Origin: a virus | Length of the DNA: 25,068 bases | Virus record (IMG/VR): IMGVR_UViG_3300042937_000497 | Coordinates: 1-25,068 of that record | Strand: one strand, 5' to 3' | Part shown: in pieces, positions 5,566-12,340 of the stretch | Position numbering within the stretch: the stretch's first letter is position 1 | Layout: each line of letters begins with the position of its first letter | Position numbers and translations under genes: made by a program | Notes under the pieces: generated by a model | Told to the model about the DNA's origin: nothing | Database searches by the model: none | What the model saw: only the letters and a program-made list of their open reading frames with translations

Positions 5566-5908
5566 ACCTATGTATGTTTTTGAGAACATAAACGACATTT
5601 TGATCTTTGCTCAATGGGTGCATGAGAACTTTGAATCCCCCGAAGAGTACGAAGGCTGGTTTGAGCACTCCCTTGACTCAGCAGTTCCTTCAGAAGTTTT
5701 TTGTACTCGCCCACAAAAGAAAGTGGAAAAGATGCATGTCTGTGTAGAGTGCAAAGCCCAGTTCACAACAAAGTCAGGATTAAGCGTTCATCAAAATGTT
5801 GTTCACACACGCAAGTTGGATAACGCAGAATTCTGGGACATAATCAAAACTACTTACAACGATCACAACGAGGACCACAATGAGCCAAACATTTCAGACA
5901 CCGACTGA
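5552..5908 (+). CDS. C2H2 zinc-finger protein
   Basis: A 118-residue protein. ATG 5552 is chosen over upstream in-frame non-ATG starts because GGAGGAG (5540-5546) precedes it by 5-6 bases. Residues 64-85 form a textbook C2H2 finger: C64-x2-C67-x12-H80-x4-H85, with F71 and L77 at the usual hydrophobic core positions. The flanks are very acidic, with an N-terminal helix of Glu/Phe/Trp residues and a C-terminal NDHNEDHNEP tail rich in His, Asn and Asp. The gene overlaps the initiator gene by 14 bases and the loader gene by 29. A DNA- or protein-binding adaptor role in initiation is plausible; nothing catalytic is visible. Confidence 0.8.
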   Translation: MDESEPMYVFENINDILIFAQWVHENFESPEEYEGWFEHSLDSAVPSEVFCTRPQKKVEKMHVCVECKAQFTTKSGLSVHQNVVHTRKLDNAEFWDIIKTTYNDHNEDHNEPNISDTD

Positions 5909-6464
5909 TTGGAAGTCAGCAGCTTGGTGGCGTAACCGTTCTCCAGAAGAACGTGTATTTCATTCTAAAATACCTCGCAGATTCGCTGACTGCGAAGATA
6001 TCACTAACCCAAAGATTGCAAAATGGGTTATGGATTACAAACAAGGCGACAGCATTCTCATTCAGGGAAAGCCAGGAACTGGCAAATCAACAATGGCCCA
6101 GGCTGTACTTAGGGCGCTTGTTTTAGATAACCCTCTGTCAGGTCGCTTTGTCACATCCGATAGGTACATTGAGATGCTCAAAGACCAGTTTGATAACGAC
6201 AACCTTCTTCCAGAGATGTACTCAAGTCCATACTTGATTAAATACATCCAGGGGGTCTTTGACATTGTTGTCCTTGATGGTGTTGGCCAAGAACGTGAAA
6301 CAGAATTCTCAATCCATGAAATTGGTAGTTTGATTCGGCGTCGTCACGAAGACATGCGCACGACAATCATTACAACAACTCTTGGAGTCTCTGACTTTAC
6401 ACGTCGCTACGGTGACCGTGTTAAAAGTGCCGTGCTTGACATGGTGGAAGTCAAGGTTGTGTGA
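5880..6464 (+). CDS. DnaC-like helicase loader ATPase
   Basis: A 194-residue AAA+-type ATPase from ATG 5880, preceded by GAGGA. Walker A is GKPGTGKST at residues 63-71. Walker B is IVVLDGVG at 129-136, where the second acidic residue usual in DnaC/DnaA relatives is replaced by Gly. A sensor-like TTIITTT strand is near 160 and the C-terminal region is rich in Arg (DFTRRYGDR). Length and layout fit DnaC/IstB-like loaders that place the replicative helicase on origin DNA. It sits between the initiator region and the helicase gene, as expected for that role. Confidence 0.8.
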   Translation: MSQTFQTPTDWKSAAWWRNRSPEERVFHSKIPRRFADCEDITNPKIAKWVMDYKQGDSILIQGKPGTGKSTMAQAVLRALVLDNPLSGRFVTSDRYIEMLKDQFDNDNLLPEMYSSPYLIKYIQGVFDIVVLDGVGQERETEFSIHEIGSLIRRRHEDMRTTIITTTLGVSDFTRRYGDRVKSAVLDMVEVKVV

Positions 6465-6904
6465 TGGAGGCTGGAGACATTGGAGTTGGCTCACGCATTG
6501 GGCAAGCATGTGTTTTTGAGGGCGTACTAGCATCACCACCTGTAGGTGTTGCACTTGTTAAAGAGAAGTACCACATTCGCCGTGGCTCTTGGGACGATGC
6601 ATTAAAGCTTTGGACACCTAACGAACTTCCACTGAAGTCTTTAATTGACTCATCCGAAAGGATGGGTATTGCTACCGACATCATCACATTCCTTGACGCA
6701 GACGCAGTTGAACCGATGTACAGGTGGCTTGTAAGAAAAGGAATACACCTAGCGGTAGTTCACTATGACACACCCGAACTGTACGCTGAAGACCTTAAGT
6801 ACAATCGTGGCGTAAAGGTTGTCTACACACCCAACAAAGAAATTGCTTACACACTTGGCATGCGAGCCACAGTAGTTAGCCCTAAATCTGCCTGGAGACT
6901 CTGA
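6464..6904 (+). CDS. Unknown conserved-context alpha/beta protein
   Basis: A 146-residue protein whose ATG shares one base with the loader stop (TGATG) and whose stop shares a base with the helicase ATG. The N-terminal part is Gly/Val rich (DIGVGSRIGQACVFEGVL). The centre alternates strands and helices: DIITFLDAD, then MYRWLVRKGIHLAVVHYD, then KVVYTPNKEIA. This could be a small Rossmann- or HAD-like fold without a clear active site. Its position between loader and helicase suggests a replication accessory role; I do not recognise the family. Confidence 0.6.
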   Translation: MEAGDIGVGSRIGQACVFEGVLASPPVGVALVKEKYHIRRGSWDDALKLWTPNELPLKSLIDSSERMGIATDIITFLDADAVEPMYRWLVRKGIHLAVVHYDTPELYAEDLKYNRGVKVVYTPNKEIAYTLGMRATVVSPKSAWRL

Positions 6905-8157
6905 TGGCATCTAGCGAACTTTACTTAGTTTCAAAAATCATTCTTGAAAAAGAAACAAACATACCTATTCGTGCTGGACTAAAGCCAGACCACCTAACTG
7001 GTGAATGGCAGGGAGTGTGGCAATGGATTTTAGAGTTCCAACGTGCACACGGTTCTGTACCTACTGAGCGCGTGTTCATGCAACAGTTTGGTGGAATCAC
7101 CTTGCATGACGTTAAGGACGAACCATTCTCAAGATTGCTTGATGAAATCTTTGATGCTTACCGTAAGCGTTGCATGTTGGACGCCCTACAGCCAGCAATC
7201 AATGCACTTAACGATGATGACATTGACAAAGCAATGTCAACACTTGCATCAGGTTTGCAGAAAGCAAGTGTTGAAGCTTCTAGGTTGCGTGACGTAGACA
7301 TTATTCAAAACTACGAAAACCGTCTTAACCGCTATGAAGAGATGCGCCTACAACCAAACGCACTACGCGGAATCCCTACAGGATTTCATGGTCTTGACAA
7401 GATCACGCATGGCCTACGCCCACAGCAGTTCATTGTCTTTGCAGGTGAGCCTAAGCGTGGTAAATCTTTGTTTGCTTTGATCGTTGCTAACTCAGCGCAC
7501 ATCTACGGCAAGCGCCCTCTCTTCGTGTCCTTTGAAATGAGTATTGAAGAACAGGAGGCTCGCTACGACGCTTTGATTGCAAAAGTACCGTATGGCCGAA
7601 TCCTTGCTGGAGATCTCACGAACAAGGACATGGAGAAAATTCGTAAAGCATTATCCATCCGCAAGCACATGCAACCGTTTGTGTTCAGTGAGGACACCGC
7701 TTCTCTAACAACTGTTAGCGGGCTTGCTGGAAAAGTACAAGAGTATCAACCGGACCTGCTAGTCGTGGACGGCGTGTACTTAATGGATGACGAAGAGGGC
7801 GAAGCAAAAGGTTCACCTCAAGCACTCACCAATATCACTCGTTCACTAAAACGACTTGCACAAAGGTTTGACATCCCTGTAGTTGCCACAACCCAAGTAC
7901 TGTCTTGGAAACTAGGGAACAAGAAGACGCGTGCAGTAACAGCAGACGCAATTGGTTACACCTCCTCATTCGCTCAAGACGCCGACTTAATCCTTGGTGT
8001 TGAGCGCAACCCAGACATGGATGACCAAGCAATCATCAGAGTCGTACTTGCAAGGTCTTCGCCAAATGGTGAAGTACACATCAAGTGGGATTGGACAACA
8101 ATGGAGTTTGAGGAGGTATACGAGAATGGCGCAGACTTCGACCCCTCTTTCGACTGA
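6904..8157 (+). CDS. dnaB: DnaB-like replicative DNA helicase
   Basis: A 417-residue RecA-fold helicase. An N-terminal helical domain (1-125) has the WQWILEF and short-helix pattern of DnaB N-domains. GIPTGFHGLDKITHGL at about 157-171 is the classic entry into the DnaB ATPase core. Walker A is GEPKRGKS (181-188), Walker B LLVVDG (285-290), and VVATTQ (near 325) is the sensor strand. FVSFEMSIEEQEAR matches DnaB motif 1a. It should form a hexamer that unwinds DNA 5' to 3' at the phage fork, loaded by the product of 5880-6464. It overlaps the primase gene by 32 bases, helping equimolar coupling of helicase and primase. Confidence 0.92.
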   Translation: MASSELYLVSKIILEKETNIPIRAGLKPDHLTGEWQGVWQWILEFQRAHGSVPTERVFMQQFGGITLHDVKDEPFSRLLDEIFDAYRKRCMLDALQPAINALNDDDIDKAMSTLASGLQKASVEASRLRDVDIIQNYENRLNRYEEMRLQPNALRGIPTGFHGLDKITHGLRPQQFIVFAGEPKRGKSLFALIVANSAHIYGKRPLFVSFEMSIEEQEARYDALIAKVPYGRILAGDLTNKDMEKIRKALSIRKHMQPFVFSEDTASLTTVSGLAGKVQEYQPDLLVVDGVYLMDDEEGEAKGSPQALTNITRSLKRLAQRFDIPVVATTQVLSWKLGNKKTRAVTADAIGYTSSFAQDADLILGVERNPDMDDQAIIRVVLARSSPNGEVHIKWDWTTMEFEEVYENGADFDPSFD

Positions 8158-9043
8158 TGTTGCTCTAATCCTTGAAACAGCAGGAGTAGAGATATCTAAG
8201 ATTGGTGACAGGGAAATTACAGGCAAGTGCCCAGTCCACATCCACACAACTGGCCGTGCTGACAACTCTCCGTCATGGAGCATTAATTCCTCTAGTGGTT
8301 TATGGATCTGCTTCTCGTGTGGCGCCCGTGGAACCTTGTCGTCATTGCTCTACCAGCTAATTGGTGATAGCTCCATATCGGCACAGCAGTTTCTTATTAA
8401 TGCTGGAATGCAGCGGTTGACAGATGGGCCAAAGCCACTTGAACTAACTCCACTTGTAAACCCAGATGCGTTTTTAAAGTTTGATCGTGTATCTGATAAG
8501 CGTTGTTTATCTAAGAACTTAAACCCAGAACTGGTTTACAGGCATGGTGTTAGGTGGAACACATCTAATAAGACATGGGCCTTGCCGATTATTTCAGCTA
8601 CTGGGCAACTCAAAGGCTGGCAGGAGAAAAAACCAGGATGGGTTCGCAACTTTCCTGTTGGTGTAGAAAAGGGCAAAACCCTGTTTGGCATTGAAAGGTT
8701 CCGTGGACGAACAGCCGTTCTGGTAGAGTCTCCTTTAGACATTGTTAGGTTTGCAGATGTCTTTTTTAAACCAAGTGCTCTAGCTTCATTTGGTGCACAA
8801 GTTAGTAGGGCTCAAATGGATTTACTTTTACATGTTGCTGATTCAGTTGTTGTTGCAATGGACAACGACCAGGCAGGTGTTGAATCAAGCAAGAAGCTTT
8901 ACAAATTTATGGGCACCCCTCGCAAAGGCATTAAGTGGTGGAACTACAGCAACACCGAAGCTAAAGATATAGGCGACATGACAGACGAAGAGATTGAAGA
9001 AGGGCTACTAACAGCAACAGTAGTACCTCCCTGGATTGGCTAA
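8126..9043 (+). CDS. dnaG: DnaG-like primase
   Basis: A 305-residue protein. ATG 8126 is used because AGGAGG (8111-8116) lies 9 bases upstream; an in-frame start at 7994 would overlap the helicase by 160 bases. The zinc-binding domain has C35-x2-H38 and C62-x2-C65, with the WICFSCGARG loop typical of CHC2 primase fingers. The Toprim domain has E201 (VLVESPLDI) and D246/D248 (VAMDNDQAG), the metal-binding acidic triad. The protein is short compared with bacterial DnaG (about 600 residues) and lacks an obvious C-terminal helicase-interaction domain, as in many phage primases. It makes RNA primers for lagging-strand synthesis. Confidence 0.9.
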   Translation: MAQTSTPLSTDVALILETAGVEISKIGDREITGKCPVHIHTTGRADNSPSWSINSSSGLWICFSCGARGTLSSLLYQLIGDSSISAQQFLINAGMQRLTDGPKPLELTPLVNPDAFLKFDRVSDKRCLSKNLNPELVYRHGVRWNTSNKTWALPIISATGQLKGWQEKKPGWVRNFPVGVEKGKTLFGIERFRGRTAVLVESPLDIVRFADVFFKPSALASFGAQVSRAQMDLLLHVADSVVVAMDNDQAGVESSKKLYKFMGTPRKGIKWWNYSNTEAKDIGDMTDEEIEEGLLTATVVPPWIG

Positions 9044-10590
9044 TGTTTAACGGAAAGCTTTACCCATATCAAGAAGAATCAGTTGATCGTATGGTTGACC
9101 GTGGCCAGATGCTCTTAGGTCTTGTTATGGGCGCAGGTAAGACAGTCACAACTATCGCTTGCATTGAGCAGCTCATGGAAGCTAACGAAGTTGAAAAGTG
9201 CCTAGTCATAGTTCCGTCATCCCTCAAGTACCAGTGGAAACGCGAGATTGAACGTTTCACAAACTCACGAGTCATTGTCATTGATGGTACGCCCAAGGCC
9301 AGGGAAAAGGCATGGAGAGCAACCCTCTCAGCTAAGTACATTATTGTTAACCCTGAGACACTTATACGAGATTCGTCTCACTGTCTTAAAGTCAACTTCC
9401 AATCAGTTGTTGTTGACGAAGCAACAATCATTAAGTCCAGGGTCAGCAAACGCTCAAAGATGATTAAAAAGATTGGCAAAAGGGTGCATTATAGGTTTGC
9501 TCTAACTGGTCAGCCAATTGAAAACAGGCCAGAAGAGTTGTTCTCAATTATGGAGTTTGTTGACCCAGATGTACTTGGTCGGTTTGACCTGTTTGACAGG
9601 ACGTTTATTGTTAGGGACCACTACGGTAAAGCAACTAGGTACAGGAACTTAAAATCTTTGCACGAGTCAATGAGCGAATGTATGGTTCGTAAAACACGCG
9701 AGGACATCGCAGACCAACTGCCAAACATTATTCACCAAACCATCCCAGTTCCTTTTGATGCGGCAGGGGCCAGCCTTTACAGAACCATATCAACTGACCT
9801 TCTTAATGAACTTCAAAAGGTTCTTAATACCCATGGTGCTGGGTTTAACTTGTGGAAACACTATAACGACCCAGCTTCTAATGAGGCCCAAGGTCAGATT
9901 ATGTCTCGCCTAACCGTTTTGCGGATGTTATGCGATAACCCCCATTTAGTAACAAGGTCAGCTGCAGCATACGCCGACCCCAACAGACCTAACCAAGGCA
10001 GTGCTTATGCAGACGCAATTACTAAAAAAGGTTTTGTAACACCAAACCTTGGTTCTCCAAAACTAGATGCCGTGATGGATTACATCACTCAAGTCCTTGA
10101 TGAAGACCCAAAAAACAAGGTAGTTCTTTTTTCATTTTTTAAAGAAAACTTAAAGCTTTTAAAAGCAGCGACTGCCCGCATCACTAACAGTGTTCTTTTT
10201 ACAGGGGACATGTCATCAGAAGAGAAAGACCAAGCTAAGCAACAATTCTCCAATGACCCTAACACTCGGCTCTTCTTATCATCAGACGCTGGTGGTTACG
10301 GTGTTGACCTACCTATGGCCAACTACTTAATCTCTTATGACCTTCCCTGGAGTAGTGGAAAGCTTGAACAAAGAGAAGCTCGTATCATTAGGTTGTCTTC
10401 TCAGTTCTCTCATGTTACGATTGCCACGTTCGTCATGCAAGGCTCCATTGAAGAAAGACAATACGAGATGCTTCAGCAGAAGCGTTCAATCAATGAAGCT
10501 TTCGTTGACGGAAAACATCACGACATTCGTGGTGGATTTGACATCATGTTAGGTAGTCTTACGTCCTTCCTAAGAGAATCACAGGTTTAA
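9043..10590 (+). CDS. SNF2-like superfamily II helicase
   Basis: A 515-residue DNA-dependent ATPase. Q motif-like LYPYQEESVDRM opens the protein. Walker A is GAGKT at 30-34, Walker B DEAT at about 125-128 and motif III is TGQPIEN near 155-161. Domain 2 has motif V (SDAGGYGVDL) and motif VI (QREARIIRL). The gaps and the PIEN motif place it with SNF2/Rad54-like translocases rather than DEAD-box RNA helicases. Likely roles are clearing proteins from DNA or remodelling forks and recombination intermediates. Its ATG shares one base with the primase stop, so it is part of the replication operon. Confidence 0.9.
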   Translation: MFNGKLYPYQEESVDRMVDRGQMLLGLVMGAGKTVTTIACIEQLMEANEVEKCLVIVPSSLKYQWKREIERFTNSRVIVIDGTPKAREKAWRATLSAKYIIVNPETLIRDSSHCLKVNFQSVVVDEATIIKSRVSKRSKMIKKIGKRVHYRFALTGQPIENRPEELFSIMEFVDPDVLGRFDLFDRTFIVRDHYGKATRYRNLKSLHESMSECMVRKTREDIADQLPNIIHQTIPVPFDAAGASLYRTISTDLLNELQKVLNTHGAGFNLWKHYNDPASNEAQGQIMSRLTVLRMLCDNPHLVTRSAAAYADPNRPNQGSAYADAITKKGFVTPNLGSPKLDAVMDYITQVLDEDPKNKVVLFSFFKENLKLLKAATARITNSVLFTGDMSSEEKDQAKQQFSNDPNTRLFLSSDAGGYGVDLPMANYLISYDLPWSSGKLEQREARIIRLSSQFSHVTIATFVMQGSIEERQYEMLQQKRSINEAFVDGKHHDIRGGFDIMLGSLTSFLRESQV

Positions 10591-10591
10591 A

Positions 10592-11014
10592 ATGTCAGAC
10601 AAAGTTGATAAAGACACTATTAGTCGGTTAATTGAGGAATACAAAAACTCAAGGCACATGGCAGACAAAGTTCAAGCACGAGTTGATGAGTTTAAAAAAG
10701 AACTAACTCGTTTAGTAAAAGCACATGGCAAACCTGACGACAAAGGCCACCTATGGCTCCCTGGTTTAGAGAACCAGGTAAAGCATGAACGTCGCGTAAG
10801 CAAATCCTTTGATCTTCAGTCCGCAAAAGAATGGGCTAAAGAAATTGGAATTTGGGATGAAGTCAAAGAGGTAGTTGAAACTACCAGCGAAGACCAGATC
10901 TTAAAGTACGTGTGGTCACACCCAGAGCACGAGTCTACACTTGCCTCTTTCTATAGCGAGAAAGAGTCATGGGCATTTAAAGTAGTTGAGCAAAAGAGTT
11001 ATGACGATGAGTAA
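10592..11014 (+). CDS. Unknown coiled-coil protein in replication operon
   Basis: A 140-residue charged protein. Residues 5-50 form a long Lys/Glu-rich helix (LIEEYKNSRH, VQARVDEFKKELTRLVKAHG), a likely coiled coil. A compact middle has the sequence KGHLWLPGLENQVKHER, and an acidic helical C-terminus follows with WSHPEHEST. The coiled coil followed by a GHLWLP strand is somewhat like Gam-type nuclease inhibitors, but I cannot support that assignment. It begins one base after the SNF2-like gene and overlaps the next start by 8 bases. Confidence 0.6.
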   Translation: MSDKVDKDTISRLIEEYKNSRHMADKVQARVDEFKKELTRLVKAHGKPDDKGHLWLPGLENQVKHERRVSKSFDLQSAKEWAKEIGIWDEVKEVVETTSEDQILKYVWSHPEHESTLASFYSEKESWAFKVVEQKSYDDE

Positions 11015-11192
11015 TCTGTACAATCCATACACAAAGCCAAAAAAAGAAGAAAATCCTCATATGCCTGCCAAAGATCAGCTTATGATTGAAAACAAAATGC
11101 TGGCAAAAAAAGTACGTGATTTAAGAGCAGAAGTTGAACTACTCAAAGCGGTAATCCAAGATTTAGACGAAGAGTACTTTAATGAGTCGTGA
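11007..11192 (+). CDS. Small coiled-coil protein (61 aa)
   Basis: The ATG at 11007 is favoured over 11001 because AAAGAG (10993-10998) gives 8-base spacing only to the former. The N-terminus is Pro/Lys rich (NPYTKPKKEENP). Residues about 25-55 contain a leucine heptad pattern (MLAKKVRDLRAEVELLKAV) and the tail is acidic. It is a likely dimeric adaptor. Overlaps with both neighbours (8 and 11 bases) support a real gene. Confidence 0.55.
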   Translation: MSNLYNPYTKPKKEENPHMPAKDQLMIENKMLAKKVRDLRAEVELLKAVIQDLDEEYFNES

Positions 11193-11619
11193 CCCTCTTG
11201 ACTTTTTTAATAGTCTTCCAGATTTTCCTGGCAGGACACCTCCAAAGAATCGCAAGATTGTTTCAAAAGATCCTTTAGCTGAAGATAGGCTTAATGGCGC
11301 TAAGTCAAAGAGCATGAAGATTAACGGCGTTGACAGACAGTTTTTTACAGTAGGTGAATTAGCCAAGGCAGTTAACCGTAAGCCCGTTACAATCAGGTCA
11401 TGGGAATTAAACGGTTGGTTGCCAAAAGCCAAGTACCGAACACCAGCACCTAAGGGAACACAGATTCCTGGAAAAGTTGCAAAAGGACGTAGGCTTTACT
11501 CGCTAGAGCAAGTAGAGTTTCTACTAACCGCGCTGTTGCGGTTTGAGATAGACGACCCGGCCAAGGCCAACTGGGACGGCTTCAGACAGCACATAAAAAA
11601 CCAATGGCCCAACGATTAA
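11182..11619 (+). CDS. MerR-like helix-turn-helix DNA-binding protein
   Basis: A 145-residue protein. Residues 54-85 read FFTVGELAKAVNRKPVTIRSWELNGWLP, the MerR-type winged helix in which the second helix (VTIRSWE) reads DNA. The wing and RRLYSLEQVEFLL follow, the usual RxYS-x2-V/E-L continuation. The N-terminal 50 residues are a basic, Pro-rich extension. There is no C-terminal effector-binding domain or metal cysteines, so it is not a classical sensor but a phage HTH protein. It might regulate the operon or act in replication, as its position between recombination and SSB genes suggests. Confidence 0.8.
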   Translation: MSRDPLDFFNSLPDFPGRTPPKNRKIVSKDPLAEDRLNGAKSKSMKINGVDRQFFTVGELAKAVNRKPVTIRSWELNGWLPKAKYRTPAPKGTQIPGKVAKGRRLYSLEQVEFLLTALLRFEIDDPAKANWDGFRQHIKNQWPND

Positions 11620-11630
11620 GGAAAAACATT

Positions 11631-12335
11631 ATGAGCAGATATGAAGATGACGAAAACGAGATTGTTGAGGATGCACCAGTACGTGCACCCAAGACAGCCA
11701 AGTTGGTAGTTGAAGATATTGAAGAAGAGGAAGAGCGACCCGCTTCTGCCTCTAGGGTAATCCGTCGTGGTTGGGGTGCAGCAGATTCTGTCAAGCATGC
11801 CGACTCACCATACGCACAACGGTTGCGTGTAATGGAAGATCCCATTGTCATCAAGTTCCTTGAAGACGAACCCTACGCCTCTTACCGCCAGCACTGGGTA
11901 GAGCGTTCAGGTCAGAAGTCATTCACTTGCATTGCGGACATTGATCCTAAGGGTTGTCCTCTCTGTGACGCAGGTAGCCGTCCGTCAACACGCTTTGCAT
12001 TTAACGTAGTTTTGCTTAGCCCAGACAGCGACCCAACAATCAAGTCCTACGAAGTGGGCCCACGAGTAATTGACCAACTTAAGAACTTCCACAACGATCC
12101 CCGCCAGGGACCTTTGTCAAAGCACTTTTGGGCAGTCAGCCGTTCGGGCAAGGGCGCAACATCTGCTACCAACCATCAGTTGGTAAAGGACCGCGACCTT
12201 GAAGAATGGAATCTTACTGAGCCAACTGCGGAAGAACTCAAAGACTTCCGTAACAAGTCCTACACTCCGGACATCATTCAGATTCCTTCTCGCAAGGATC
12301 TCCAGCAGATTGCTCTTGAAGATCTGGACGACTGA
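11631..12335 (+). CDS. Single-stranded DNA-binding protein with gp32-like zinc site
   Basis: A 234-residue protein; ATG 11631 has AAGGAAA upstream, while the ATG at 11604 has none. The N-terminal 40 residues are acidic. The core carries H88-x11-C100-x8-C109-x2-C112, very close in spacing to the zinc site of T4 gp32 (H-x12-C-x9-C-x2-C). The C-terminus ends LQQIALEDLDD, the acidic tail with which SSBs contact partner proteins. It sits directly before the polymerase gene. The likely role is coating ssDNA at the fork and recruiting polymerase, recombinase or helicase. Confidence 0.8.
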   Translation: MSRYEDDENEIVEDAPVRAPKTAKLVVEDIEEEEERPASASRVIRRGWGAADSVKHADSPYAQRLRVMEDPIVIKFLEDEPYASYRQHWVERSGQKSFTCIADIDPKGCPLCDAGSRPSTRFAFNVVLLSPDSDPTIKSYEVGPRVIDQLKNFHNDPRQGPLSKHFWAVSRSGKGATSATNHQLVKDRDLEEWNLTEPTAEELKDFRNKSYTPDIIQIPSRKDLQQIALEDLDD

Positions 12336-12340
12336 TATCC

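Noticed and set aside
6008-6300. Glycine in Walker B of the DnaC-like protein as a sign of a dead gene
   Set aside because: Walker A is intact, the frame is complete and nearby acidic residues (E138, E140) could take the role, so it is noted as odd but not as a pseudogene.
7994-8125. Upstream in-frame start for the primase
   Set aside because: It would overlap the helicase by about 160 bases without a ribosome binding site; ATG 8126 has AGGAGG and the homologous region starts there.
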